From JBPYFK01 sp051984675 (GTDB lineage: Bacteria > Actinomycetota > Actinomycetes > Mycobacteriales > Pseudonocardiaceae), in the NCBI GenBank assembly GCA_051984675.1, contig JBPYFK010000164.1:50500-114499 (forward strand): DNA of 64,000 nucleotides. Reading direction: 5' to 3'. Both the position numbers and the translations under genes were made by a program. Positions 45,869-54,866 of the stretch are shown piece after piece. Within the stretch, counting starts at the first letter, position 1. Each line of letters starts with the position of its first letter. The notes beneath the pieces are model-generated. The model saw nothing but the letters and a program-made list of their open reading frames with translations, was not told the DNA's origin and did no database searches.

Positions 45869-46729
45869 TCATTTCACGACGGCGGCGGTACGGGCGTAAG
45901 CGACGCGGACCTCTTCGCGCAGCGACTCCCAGATCTGCTCGTACAACTGCCCGAACCGGGAATCGAAGCGGATTTCCTGCACCTCCCGGGGGCGCGGCAG
46001 ATCCACCGGGAACGTGGCCTTGACCGTGGCCGGGCCCGCCGTCATCACCACCACCTTGTCGGCCAGCGCGATCGCCTCTTCCAGATCGTGCGTGACGAAC
46101 ACGACCGACGGCCGGGTCAGCTCCCACAGGTCGAGCAACTCGTCGGACATGATCGACCGGGTCTGCACGTCCAGCGCGCTGAACGGTTCGTCCATGAGCA
46201 GAATGCGCGGCTCGTTGATCAGGCTCTGGGCGAGCGCGACCCGCTTGCGCATGCCACCGGAGAGCTGGTGCGGGTGGTGGTTCTCGAAACCGGACAGGCC
46301 GACCCGCCGCAGCCAGTCACGGGCCTGGGTGTGCGCATCCTTCTTGGCGACTCCGCGAAACAGCGGGCCGGCGGCAACGTTGCCGAGCACCGTCTTCCAC
46401 GGAAGGATCGCGTCGGTCTGGAACATGAACCCGGTGCCCCGGTTGATGCCCTTGACCGGCTGGCCGTCCACCCGGACCTGCCCTTCGGTGGCCTGCTCCA
46501 ACCCGGCGACGAGGGTCAAGGTCGTCGACTTCCCGCAGCCGGTCGGGCCGACAACGGCGCAGAACTCGCCCGGTTGAACGGTCAGGTTCAGGTCGCGCAG
46601 GGCGGTGTAGGCCTCACCGTCGGGTGATCGGAAACGTTTGGTGACGCCACTGAGCTCGATCGAGCCGAGTGCGTCCCGAGCCGTCGGATCGCCGTCCTGA
46701 ATCGCGGTATCGCGCTGTGCGCTGGACAT
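45869..46729 (-). CDS. ABC transporter ATP-binding protein (SsuB/TauB-like)
   Basis: A 286-residue ATPase. Walker A is GPTGCGKST, the Q-loop is FMFQTDAILPWKTVLGNV (with the W typical of the nitrate/sulfonate/taurine class), the signature is LSGGMRKRVALAQ, Walker B is ILLMDEPF and the switch His is in FVTHDLEEA. First gene of the importer operon, divergent from the histidine kinase gene across a 222-bp region with direct repeats. Confidence 0.95.
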   Translation of the reverse strand: MSSAQRDTAIQDGDPTARDALGSIELSGVTKRFRSPDGEAYTALRDLNLTVQPGEFCAVVGPTGCGKSTTLTLVAGLEQATEGQVRVDGQPVKGINRGTGFMFQTDAILPWKTVLGNVAAGPLFRGVAKKDAHTQARDWLRRVGLSGFENHHPHQLSGGMRKRVALAQSLINEPRILLMDEPFSALDVQTRSIMSDELLDLWELTRPSVVFVTHDLEEAIALADKVVVMTAGPATVKATFPVDLPRPREVQEIRFDSRFGQLYEQIWESLREEVRVAYARTAAVVK

Positions 46730-46823
46730 CTCGCCACCTTGCTGCTGGTGAAGTGACCTGGACCACGCAGACGGTAGGCGGTCACGGCGCTGCTGCCGAT
46801 CCCTGTGGACGTTGTGGCATTAC

Positions 46824-46855
46824 TGAGCACTTTTCGACATTCTGAGCATTTTGTG
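46824..46855. promoter_or_regulatory. direct repeats in the ABC/two-component divergent promoter
   Basis: CTGAGCACTTTT and CTGAGCATTTTG (10 of 12 identical) repeat at 19-bp spacing in an AT-rich patch (about 46823-46853) between the ABC ATPase gene and the kinase gene. A likely response-regulator site by position. Confidence 0.45.
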
Positions 46856-46951
46856 CACGGTCCGGGCCATCCCCATTCGCCGATCCGTCGTGCACACTGA
46901 ACTCCCCCGACAGCACCGCGGCTGCGGGAGCCGAGGCTTGGAGAGCACCAG

Positions 46952-48577
46952 GTGAGGCGCGGTACGAAACTGTCCACTCGGATACTCGTCAGTCAGTTGA
47001 CCATCCTGATCATCGCGATGGCCATCGGGTTCGGACTGTACGCCCGGTACACCGGCGACCAGCTTGACCGGCAGTACGAGCAGCGTGCCCTCGCCATCGC
47101 CCAGTCGATGGCGGGCCTGCCCCAGATCCGGCAGGCGCTGGTGACCGGAAGCGATCCCGGCGGCACGGTTCGTACCCTGGCCGAGCAGATCCGGCGCAGC
47201 GCGGGCGCGGCGTATGTGGTGGTCGTGGACCGCTCCGGGGTACGGCTGTCCCATCCCAATCCCGCCCTGATCGGGCGGCCGGTGGAAGAGCCGGTCGTGG
47301 CGCTGGATGGGCAGGACCACGTCGGCGTCGACCCGGGCAGCCTCGGACCGTCGGCCAACGGCAAGACGCCGGTGTTGGGACCGGACGGCCGTCCGGTCGG
47401 CGAGGTCTCCGCCGGGATTCTGGAACGCGAGGTCAGTGGCCAGGTCCGCCAGGAGCTGCCCGCGATCGCGCTGTACACGACGCTGGCGCTGGCCTTCGGC
47501 TCGATCGTCTCGCTGCTGCTGGCTCACCGGCTCAAGAGGACGACCTTCGGCCTCGAACTGCATGAGATCGCGGCCTTGCTCCAGGAACGCGAGGCGATGC
47601 TGCACGGCGTGCGCGAGGGGGTGGTCACCTTCGCCGTCGACGGGCACATCACGCTGATCAACGACGAGGCGCGCCGGTTGCTGGGGTTACGGGTGAGCGC
47701 GGTCGGGAAACAACTCACGGAGCTGCTGCCCGCCGGCCGGCTGCGCGACGTGCTTTCCGGCGAGATCAGCGGCTCGGACCAGGTGGTGCTGACCGCCGAG
47801 CGCTGTCTCCTGGTCAACCGCATGATCGTCGGCGCGGCCGGGCGTCCGCTGGGTTCGGTCGTCACGCTGCGGGACCGCACGGAGATCGAGAGCCTGTTGC
47901 GCGAGCTCAGCAGCGCACGCGGGCTCACCGACGCGCTTCGCGCCCAGCAACACGAGTTCTCCAACCGGATGCACACGGTCGTCGGCCTGCTGTCGCTGGG
48001 CGAGTCGGGCGAGGCGTTGAGCTATCTGACCGACACCACGGAGGCGGTCGACGGGTTCGCCGAGTCGGTCAGCGCGAAGATCGCGGACTCGGTCGTCGCC
48101 GCGCTGATCGTCGCGAAGGCCACGGTCGCCACCGAGCGTGCCGTGACGCTGCTGCTCACCGACGACTCGCGGATGTGCCGACGGCTCCCGCAGCCGCACG
48201 AGGTCGTCACCGTGCTCGGCAACCTGCTGGACAACGCCATCGACGCGGCCGCCCACGGCCCAGCGCCCGGCCACGTCACGGTGCGGCTGGCCGACAACGA
48301 CGGCGGCCTGACCATCCGGGTCAGCGACACCGGGCCGGGCATTCCGGCCGACGTCAGCGAGTCGATCTTCCAGGCCGGCTTCACCACGAAATCGGCCGGT
48401 CAGCCCGCGGAAGGACACACGCGCCAGGCCGGTCACCAGGGTCTGGGGCTGGCGCTGGTGCGGCAGATCGTGCAACGGATGGGAGGCACCGTGACCGTGA
48501 CCGAAGGCCCTGGTCCCGTCTTCACCGTCCGGCTTCCCGAACGGGCCATCGCCGCACTGTCGGGAACGACATCATGA
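46952..48577 (+). CDS. sensor histidine kinase, CitA/DcuS family
   Basis: A 541-residue membrane kinase. TM1 is about residues 11-30 (LVSQLTILIIAMAIGFGLYA), followed by an extracytoplasmic PAS-like sensor (about 35-170, with VVVVDRSGVRLSHPNPALIGRPVEEP), TM2 (about 171-191), a cytoplasmic PAS and the kinase domain. The phospho-acceptor His334 is in AQQHEFSNRMHTVVGLL, the N box is LGNLLDNAIDAAAHG and the G boxes are DTGPGIP and GLGLALV. CitA/DcuS kinases sense carboxylates outside the cell. The ligand here is unknown. GTG start with GGAGAG upstream; overlaps the regulator gene by ATGA. Confidence 0.94.
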   Translation: MRRGTKLSTRILVSQLTILIIAMAIGFGLYARYTGDQLDRQYEQRALAIAQSMAGLPQIRQALVTGSDPGGTVRTLAEQIRRSAGAAYVVVVDRSGVRLSHPNPALIGRPVEEPVVALDGQDHVGVDPGSLGPSANGKTPVLGPDGRPVGEVSAGILEREVSGQVRQELPAIALYTTLALAFGSIVSLLLAHRLKRTTFGLELHEIAALLQEREAMLHGVREGVVTFAVDGHITLINDEARRLLGLRVSAVGKQLTELLPAGRLRDVLSGEISGSDQVVLTAERCLLVNRMIVGAAGRPLGSVVTLRDRTEIESLLRELSSARGLTDALRAQQHEFSNRMHTVVGLLSLGESGEALSYLTDTTEAVDGFAESVSAKIADSVVAALIVAKATVATERAVTLLLTDDSRMCRRLPQPHEVVTVLGNLLDNAIDAAAHGPAPGHVTVRLADNDGGLTIRVSDTGPGIPADVSESIFQAGFTTKSAGQPAEGHTRQAGHQGLGLALVRQIVQRMGGTVTVTEGPGPVFTVRLPERAIAALSGTTS

Positions 48578-49266
48578 TCCGGGTGCTCGTGGTCGATGAC
48601 GACTACCGCGTGGCGAAGGTGCACGCCGCCTACGTCTCCCGAGTGCCCGGGTTCACGCCGGTGGGCCAGGCGCACACGGCCAACCAGGCAAGCCAGGCGA
48701 TCACTGACCTCGGCCCCCAACTCGTCCTGCTCGACCTGTACCTGCCGGACGGACACGGGCTCGACCTCGTTCGCACGCTCAGCGAAACCGCCGATCCGAA
48801 GCCGGACTTCGTCGTGATCACCGCGGCCCGCGATGTCGACACGGTCCGCAGCGCGATCCAGCTCGGCGCAGTGCATTACCTGGTCAAACCGTTCGGCTTC
48901 GAGAAACTGCAGGAGCGGCTCACCGCGTACCGGGATCTGCAGCAGCGCCTGGGCAAGATCAGCGAAGCCGACCAGGAGGACGTCGACCACCTGTACGCCC
49001 TGCTGCGCACGCCCACCAGCGCTCCGCTGCCCAAGCGGCACTCCGCTCCGACGATGGCGTTGGTGCGTACGGCGGTCGCGGAAGCGCAGCGTGACATCTC
49101 CGCCGCCGAGGTCGCGGAGCGCGTTGGCGTCAGCCGACCCACCGCGCAGCGGTACCTGTCTTACCTGGCCCAGCAGGGGGTCATCGAACTCCGGTTGCGC
49201 TATGGCGCGCCCGGCCGCCCCGAGCAGCGCTACCGGCCGGCACGGTCCCGCTTCGCGGGGCCGTGA
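48574..49266 (+). CDS. response regulator, CitB/DcuR family
   Basis: A 230-residue response regulator partner of the upstream kinase (ATGA overlap). The receiver has D8-D9, D54 (LVLLDLYLPDG), VVITAARD and YLVKPFGF. The C-terminal helix-turn-helix (about 175-205) is ISAAEVAERVGVSRPTAQRYLSYLAQQGVIELRLRYG. It probably controls the divergent ABC importer and its own operon through the repeats at 46824-46855. Confidence 0.94.
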   Translation: MIRVLVVDDDYRVAKVHAAYVSRVPGFTPVGQAHTANQASQAITDLGPQLVLLDLYLPDGHGLDLVRTLSETADPKPDFVVITAARDVDTVRSAIQLGAVHYLVKPFGFEKLQERLTAYRDLQQRLGKISEADQEDVDHLYALLRTPTSAPLPKRHSAPTMALVRTAVAEAQRDISAAEVAERVGVSRPTAQRYLSYLAQQGVIELRLRYGAPGRPEQRYRPARSRFAGP

Positions 49267-49267
49267 A

Positions 49268-49299
49268 AGCCCGCCCGCTGTCATTCGATCGGGCGGCTT
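49268..49299 (+). terminator. terminator after the two-component operon
   Basis: AGCCCGCCCG (49268-49277) pairs with CGGGCGGCTT (49290-49299), 8 of 10 positions, immediately after the response-regulator stop. Confidence 0.5.
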
Positions 49300-49396
49300 G
49301 GGCTGGTAACCCGAATGGCTGGCGGCCGGATGTGGGTATCCGCAAGGCGCTAATCGAGGGGGCATCTGGTCAAGGGGGCGCCCAGGGGGATGCATC

Positions 49397-50431
49397 ATGA
49401 CTGACGGAAGCTACACTGTGGACGGTCTGCAGGCGCTGTTCAACTCCGAACGGGCGGGCGTCGACGGCCACCTGGTCGACAAGTTGGTCGAGTTCATCAA
49501 CGACACCCGCACTCGGCTCGACTGCGCGATCTACGACCTGCGCGATCCCGACGTTCTCCGGGCGCTCGCGGGAATCGTCGCCGAGGGCAAGCAGCTCAGG
49601 ATCGTCTACGACGCCGGCGGCCAACACCGGGGTGACGGCGTCGCGGACCCGAAGCCCGGCCTGACCCAGCAGGCGATCGAGAACGCTGGACTGGCCAGGT
49701 ACGCGGTCGGACTGCATCTGACCGGCCGCCACCTGATGCACGACAAGTTCCTCGTGCGCGACGGCGAAACGGTCTGGACCGGGTCGGCGAACTTCACCGA
49801 AGGTGGCCTGGTGCTCCAGGACAACAACTGCCTGGTGCTCGATGCCCCGACACTGGCGCAGTCTTACACCAAGGTGTTCGAGGACCTGCTGTCCGCACCC
49901 GAGAAACTGCCGGCCGCCGCCCCCAGCGAATCGCTCTCGGTGGGGCCGACCACCATCAACGCCTACTTCGAGCCGCCAGCGCGGGAAGGAACCGACGCCC
50001 TGATCGCGCGACTGCTCAACCAGGCGCGCAAGGTGCGGATCATGGCCTTCCTGATCTCCGACCCGGACATTCTCCAGGCTCTGCGACGGTTCCAGGACCG
50101 CGAGGCGGATATCGCGGGCGTGTACGACCCGGGCGGGATGGACGACGCCCGTCGCGCGAGCAACCAGGATCCCAACCTGTTCTGGTTCTGTGACGACGAC
50201 CGGTTCGTCGCCGCGCACTCCCATCCGTTCAGCCCCACCCGGGAGAACGACTTCATGCACAACAAGGTCATGATCATCGATGATCATCTGGTGATCACCG
50301 GCTCGTACAACTTCTCCGAGAACGCCGAGACGAACTACGAGAACCTGCTGCTGCTCGATTCGCCGGATCTCTCGCAGGTCTACACCGACTACTTCGATGC
50401 CGTGTACCGGGAGGCGAAAGCGGCCGCCTGA
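49397..50431 (+). CDS. phospholipase D-like (HKD) superfamily protein, cytosolic
   Basis: A 344-residue protein with two intact HxK(x)4D...GSxN motifs: H115/K117/D122 with GSAN (HDKFLVRDGETVWTGSANF) and H288/K290/D295 with GSYN (HNKVMIIDDHLVITGSYNF). Such a pair forms one phosphodiesterase active site. There is no signal peptide or membrane anchor, so the substrate may be nucleic acid rather than exported lipid. Family members include nucleases, lipases and synthases. It stands alone between a regulator operon and an MFS gene. Confidence 0.88.
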   Translation: MTDGSYTVDGLQALFNSERAGVDGHLVDKLVEFINDTRTRLDCAIYDLRDPDVLRALAGIVAEGKQLRIVYDAGGQHRGDGVADPKPGLTQQAIENAGLARYAVGLHLTGRHLMHDKFLVRDGETVWTGSANFTEGGLVLQDNNCLVLDAPTLAQSYTKVFEDLLSAPEKLPAAAPSESLSVGPTTINAYFEPPAREGTDALIARLLNQARKVRIMAFLISDPDILQALRRFQDREADIAGVYDPGGMDDARRASNQDPNLFWFCDDDRFVAAHSHPFSPTRENDFMHNKVMIIDDHLVITGSYNFSENAETNYENLLLLDSPDLSQVYTDYFDAVYREAKAAA

Positions 50432-50532
50432 CGGAAGCGGCCCGAACATCGCCTGAAGGTTGTCACGTTCCCGCCCAGCGCCAGGTCCGAAACGCGCCAG
50501 CATGATCGCTTGGTGGGCTCTTGACTGGAGTC

Positions 50533-51990
50533 ATGGCAAGCAGCGAACGCGCGCATCCGCGCTGGCTACTGGTGGCGCTCCTCGGCGGTATGGCTCTGGG
50601 CAATGTCGACATCGCGATCGCCAACACCGCCGGGCCGTCGATCCGAAGCGGCCTGCACGCCTCCGGCGGCGAGTTGGAACTCATCGTTTCCGGTTACACC
50701 CTGGCGTACGCGGTGCTGCTGATCACCGGTGCCCGCCTCGGTGACATGCGCGGGTACCGCAGGACGTACCTGCTCGGGCTCGGCGTGTTCACGCTGGCTT
50801 CGCTGGCCTGCGGCCTCGCCCCGACCGCGTTCACACTGGCTCTCGCCCGGATCATCCAGGGCGGGGCCGCCGCTGTGCTGGCCGCCCAGGTCCTGAGCGG
50901 CATCCAGGTGAACTTCGAAGGTCCCGCCCGCGAGCGCGCTCTGGGCCGTTATGCAGCCGTGCTGGCGGGCAGTGCCGTCGTCGGGCAGATCCTCGGGGGT
51001 GTCTTGATTTCGGCTGATGTGTTCGGAACAACCTGGCGACCGGTCTTCCTCATCAACGTGCCGCTCGGCGTGCTGCTCATCGCTGTAGCCGCTCGCGTCC
51101 TTCCCGCCGACCAGTCACCCCGACCACACCGACTCGACCTGGCAGGCGTGACAGCCCTGTCGGCCGCCCTGTTGCTCCTCGTCCTCCCGCTGGTACTCGG
51201 ACGCGAGCAGGATTGGCCGCCCTGGACGTGGGCGAGCCTGACCGCCAGCGTCCCGGCCTTCGCCTTGTTCGCCGCTGTTGAGCGGCGGCTGACAGCACGC
51301 GGCGGATACCCTGTGCTCAACCTGCGACTGCTGGCCCGCCCCACGGTCTCGCGCGTGCTGCTTTCCCAGGCGGCGGGAGCCAGCACGTACTTCGCGCTCC
51401 TGTTCGTGATCGCGCTCTACCTCCAGCAAGGGCTGGGGCACAGTCCCGCTTACTCCGGTCTGGTCATGGTCTCGTGGGTCGCCGCCTTCGGCGTCGCCGG
51501 ACCGGTCCTCGCCAGGATCTCCGAGCGCGGAAAGCGCCTGGCTGCGCCAGCGGGCTCGCTCCTCCTCGCGGCAGGGTTCGCCGGGATCGCCACGAGCACG
51601 CTCGCCGGAGTGACCAACGGCGCCCTGCTCATGGCTCTGCTCGGGGTGAGCGGGCTGGGGTTCGGAGCCGCTTTCAGCGGAGTGCTCGGGCATCTGACCA
51701 GGATCGTGCCCAGGCGCTACGCCGCGGACGTCAGCGGCCTGTTCAACACACTGTCCCGCCTGGGCGGGGTGGTCGGCGTCGCCGCCTTCGGTACCGGCTA
51801 TCTGAGCCTGGCGCCGAGCCCGGGAGCGGCCCAAGACGGCTTCGCCGCTGTCACGCTCGGCTTCGCAGCGACGGCTCTGGTGGCGGCTGCCCTCGCCTAC
51901 GTCGGTCCGCCGAGCAGTCGGCGGTCACGCCGGGTCGACGATGCCGCGCACGAACCCCAGGTCGAGGAGATCCTGCGGGCGCAGCCATAG
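50533..51990 (+). CDS. MFS transporter, DHA2-type
   Basis: A 485-residue, 14-helix MFS exporter (NVDIAIANTAGPSIRSGLHASGGELELIVSGYTLAYAVLLITGARLGDMRGYRRTYLLGL; GRYAAVLAGSAVVGQILGGVLISADVFGTTWRPVFLINVPLGV). It probably exports a drug or metabolite. Start is uncertain between ATG 50533 and TTG 50521. The 3' end overlaps the convergent carboxyltransferase gene by 66 bp, unusual but both frames keep family character to near their ends. Confidence 0.88.
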   Translation: MASSERAHPRWLLVALLGGMALGNVDIAIANTAGPSIRSGLHASGGELELIVSGYTLAYAVLLITGARLGDMRGYRRTYLLGLGVFTLASLACGLAPTAFTLALARIIQGGAAAVLAAQVLSGIQVNFEGPARERALGRYAAVLAGSAVVGQILGGVLISADVFGTTWRPVFLINVPLGVLLIAVAARVLPADQSPRPHRLDLAGVTALSAALLLLVLPLVLGREQDWPPWTWASLTASVPAFALFAAVERRLTARGGYPVLNLRLLARPTVSRVLLSQAAGASTYFALLFVIALYLQQGLGHSPAYSGLVMVSWVAAFGVAGPVLARISERGKRLAAPAGSLLLAAGFAGIATSTLAGVTNGALLMALLGVSGLGFGAAFSGVLGHLTRIVPRRYAADVSGLFNTLSRLGGVVGVAAFGTGYLSLAPSPGAAQDGFAAVTLGFAATALVAAALAYVGPPSSRRSRRVDDAAHEPQVEEILRAQP

Positions 51991-53268
51991 CTGGTCGGCG
52001 ATCTCGGGAACGTCCTGCGGGTCGCACTTGAGAATCGCCGCCGCCGATTCGGGCGCGATCACGGCGAAGTAGGCGTCCGGGGTGATCCAGGTCCGGCCCG
52101 GGGAGGCCAGGGCGAGCGCCCCACCCGAACCGCCCTCGCCGATGACGAGGGTCGTGATGGGCACGCGCGCCTGGGCCACCTGCGTGAAAAGCTCGGCCAG
52201 CGCTGGGCCGACGCCGCCGTGCTCGGCGGCGGCGTCATTCGCCGCACCGGGCGTGTCCACCAGCGTCAGCACCGAGATCCCGAGCTGGTCGGCCAGCCGG
52301 ATGATGCGGCTGGCGGTGCGGAATCCGGCGGGCGAGTTGGCGGTGCCGGTCTGCGCCACATACGCCACCGTCTGTCCATTGTGGTCGCCAAGGCCGGTCA
52401 GCATGCCAGGGTCCACCCCACCGGCGCGATCCCCGCTGAGCGGAAGGCGGGTGTCGAAGTACCGGTCCAGGTAGGCCCGCGCGTGTGGCCGGCTCGGTGA
52501 TCGCGCCCGGCGGACCGCCTGCCACCCGCTGGCCGGCAACGTCTCAGCGGACAGCGCGGCTGGCACCTCGGCCGGCTCCGGTGGCCGTACCAGCCGGGAG
52601 GGCTGGGTCAGCGACAGCACCTGTTCCAGTGCCTCGGCCAGCTCGGACTCCGCCACCACCTGGTCCACCTGGCCAGCGGCCAGTTTGCCCGCGCTGGTGA
52701 ACGCCTTGGCGTCCCCGTCGTCGTCCCGGCGCACGCGGCTACCACCGAAGGCGACCACGGCCTCCGGGACGGCCAGCACCACGTCCGCACCGGCCGACAG
52801 TGCCGCCCACATCCCGCCGGTCGTCGGATGCCGCACGACCGTGATGTGCGGAATCCGCTCCTGCCGGGTGAGCAGGCATTCTCGGGCGATGCGCTGCAAC
52901 TGGCTCAGCGCACATATCCCCTCCTGCATCCGGCTGCCTCCAGAGGCCACCATCGACACCACGGGCACGCGCCGGTCCCGGGCGGTCGCGAACGCCCGGG
53001 CGATGCGCTCACCGGAGTGGCGACCGATCGAACCGCCGAGAAATCCGAATTCGAACACGATCAGCACCGCGGGCTGCGCACCGATCCGTGCGTGTCCACA
53101 GAGGACGGATTCGTCGACACCCGTACGCTCCCGGGCGCGGTAGCGTTGCTCGTCGTAGCCGGGCCAGCCCAGCGGGCCGCCCGGGTCGCTCCACGGTTCG
53201 GCCGCGGCCAACTCGTGGAACTCCTGGCACACCGCGTCGATGAGCGCGCGGGCTTCCCGCTCAACCAT
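51925..53268 (-). CDS. acyl-CoA carboxyltransferase-family protein of the mat cluster
   Basis: A 447-residue protein with fused beta-like (about 1-210, VLIVFEFGFLGGSIGRHSGERIARAFATARDRRVPVVSMVASGGSRMQEG) and alpha-like (about 250-440, GFRTASRIIRLADQLGISVLTLVDTPGAAND; GEGGSGGALALASPGRTWITPDAYFAVIAPESAAAIL) crotonase-fold halves. No zinc-ribbon Cys cluster is present at the N terminus, unlike AccD. Next to matB and a GntR gene it matches the malonate cluster of Streptomyces (matB, carboxyltransferase, GntR). Decarboxylation or transcarboxylation of malonyl-CoA is inferred. It overlaps matB by 8 bp. Confidence 0.88.
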   Translation of the reverse strand: MVEREARALIDAVCQEFHELAAAEPWSDPGGPLGWPGYDEQRYRARERTGVDESVLCGHARIGAQPAVLIVFEFGFLGGSIGRHSGERIARAFATARDRRVPVVSMVASGGSRMQEGICALSQLQRIARECLLTRQERIPHITVVRHPTTGGMWAALSAGADVVLAVPEAVVAFGGSRVRRDDDGDAKAFTSAGKLAAGQVDQVVAESELAEALEQVLSLTQPSRLVRPPEPAEVPAALSAETLPASGWQAVRRARSPSRPHARAYLDRYFDTRLPLSGDRAGGVDPGMLTGLGDHNGQTVAYVAQTGTANSPAGFRTASRIIRLADQLGISVLTLVDTPGAANDAAAEHGGVGPALAELFTQVAQARVPITTLVIGEGGSGGALALASPGRTWITPDAYFAVIAPESAAAILKCDPQDVPEIADQLWLRPQDLLDLGFVRGIVDPA

Positions 53269-54718
53269 GCTGCCCTCGGATCAGGGATTTCTTCATGACC
53301 TTGCCCAGGTCGTTGCGGGGCAAAGCGGGCAGGAAGTGGACGACGCGGGGACGCTTGTGCGGGGTGAGTTGGCCGGCGACGTGCTCGGACAGCTCCGATT
53401 CGGTCGGTTGCGCCCCGTCGGTCGCCACGACCCACGCGACGATTCGCTCTCCGAGATCCGGGTCCGGTTCCCCGGTCACCGCGACTTCGGCGACCCCGGG
53501 ATGCTCCAGCAGGGCGTTCTCGATCTCCCCAGCGCCGATCTTGTAACCGCCGCTTTTGATGATGTCGGTCGCGCGCCTGCCGACGATCCTGATGTAGCCG
53601 TCGGCCGAGCGCGTGGCGACGTCACCGGTACGGAACCAGCCGTCGACGAACGCCTCCGCGGTCGCTTCAGGACGGTTGAGGTACTCGACGAAGAGGTTCG
53701 ATCCGCGCACGAGGATCTCACCGACGGTCTCGTCGTCGCTGGCCTCGATCTCCGCGCCCTGCTCGTCGACGAGCGCGACCTCCACGCCGTCCAGCGGCGG
53801 CCCGACGTAACCGGGGCGGCGGTCGCCGTCCGCGCGCACGCCGCAGTTCATGATGGTCTCGGTCATGCCGTAGCGTTCGACGATCCGCTGGCCTGTCAAC
53901 CGCGTGATCCGCTCGTGCTCCACGGCGGGCAGCGCCGCCGAACCGGACACCAGCAGCCGGGCCCTGCCGACCGCCTGCGCGATGCGCGCATCCTGTTCCG
54001 CGTCATTGGCCAGCCGGTGGTACATGGTCGGAACGCCGAACATCATCGTGGCCGGACCCGCGAGTTCCTCGGCCACCGCCTGCGAGGAGAACCTGCCCAC
54101 GTGGTGCACCGAGCCGCCCAGACGTAAGGGGCCAAGCGTGCCCAGGATGAGCCCATGCACGTGGAACAGCGGCAAGCCGTGCACCAGCACGTCCCGCTCG
54201 GTCCACTTCCACGCGGCGGCCAGACTGTCCAAATTGGACATGATCGCCCGGCGCGGGAGCACGACCCCCTTCGGTGGTCCGGTCGTGCCCGAGGTGTAGA
54301 CGATCAGCGCCGGCGCTCCGGCCGCGGGTTCGGCAGGCAACCCGGTCGACCGCGCGGATACGTCCACCTCGTGCAGCGGCACCCCGGACAGCGCGCCCGG
54401 GGGTTGGAAACCCGGCTCCGCGAGCAGCAGATCGGGGTCACTGTCACCGACGATGTGGGCGAGTTCCCGCTCCCCCACCTTCGGGTTGATCGGGACGACG
54501 GCGGCTCCGGCGACCAGTGCACCGACCACGGACGCGCAGGTCTCCAGCGTCGGCGTCGCCCAGACCGCGACCCGGCGCGCACCGGCCGCCCGCTCGCCGA
54601 CGGCCGCCGCCAGGCCCGCCAGCCCGGCGTATGTCAGCGCCCGGTCCCCGAATCGGACAGCCTCACGGTCCGTGGGCTCGCGCAATGCGGGAAACAGCAC
54701 CTCGCGCACACCGCTCAT
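53261..54718 (-). CDS. matB: malonyl-CoA synthetase
   Basis: A 485-residue AMP-forming ligase, the same size as S. coelicolor MatB, which converts malonate or methylmalonate, ATP and CoA to malonyl- or methylmalonyl-CoA. The A3 loop is YTSGTTGPPKGVVL, A5 is ERYGMTET, A8 is GRRATDIIKSGGYKIGAGEIE and the catalytic Lys is in RNDLGKVMKKSL. Neighbouring carboxyltransferase and GntR genes support the mat assignment. It is divergent from the GntR gene, with an inverted repeat between. Confidence 0.88.
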   Translation of the reverse strand: MSGVREVLFPALREPTDREAVRFGDRALTYAGLAGLAAAVGERAAGARRVAVWATPTLETCASVVGALVAGAAVVPINPKVGERELAHIVGDSDPDLLLAEPGFQPPGALSGVPLHEVDVSARSTGLPAEPAAGAPALIVYTSGTTGPPKGVVLPRRAIMSNLDSLAAAWKWTERDVLVHGLPLFHVHGLILGTLGPLRLGGSVHHVGRFSSQAVAEELAGPATMMFGVPTMYHRLANDAEQDARIAQAVGRARLLVSGSAALPAVEHERITRLTGQRIVERYGMTETIMNCGVRADGDRRPGYVGPPLDGVEVALVDEQGAEIEASDDETVGEILVRGSNLFVEYLNRPEATAEAFVDGWFRTGDVATRSADGYIRIVGRRATDIIKSGGYKIGAGEIENALLEHPGVAEVAVTGEPDPDLGERIVAWVVATDGAQPTESELSEHVAGQLTPHKRPRVVHFLPALPRNDLGKVMKKSLIRGQHG

Positions 54719-54798
54719 GTTCGTACCTCCGCCCGGTCATCGCCTACCGAACCGACAATCGCGCCCGGTCTCGTGACCAGTCAAGGGAAAGTGGGCGA

Positions 54799-54827
54799 GT
54801 GGACAAATGGATGAGCCAATTTTCCAC
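54799..54827. promoter_or_regulatory. GntR operator candidate in the matB/gntR region
   Basis: GTGGACAAATGG (54799-54810) and CCAATTTTCCAC (54816-54827) form an inverted repeat with 12-bp arms (10 of 12 pairs) and a 5-base centre, between matB and the GntR gene, near both promoters. Confidence 0.55.
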
Positions 54828-54866
54828 GCGGTAGTCTGGTCGGCACCAAGCGGCTTGGGAGGAGCG

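Noticed and set aside
43842..46729. ABC importer as a specific sulfonate or thiamine-precursor transporter
   Set aside because: NMT1/SsuA/TauA proteins are not separable by eye, and no sulfonatase or thiamine gene or TPP riboswitch is adjacent.
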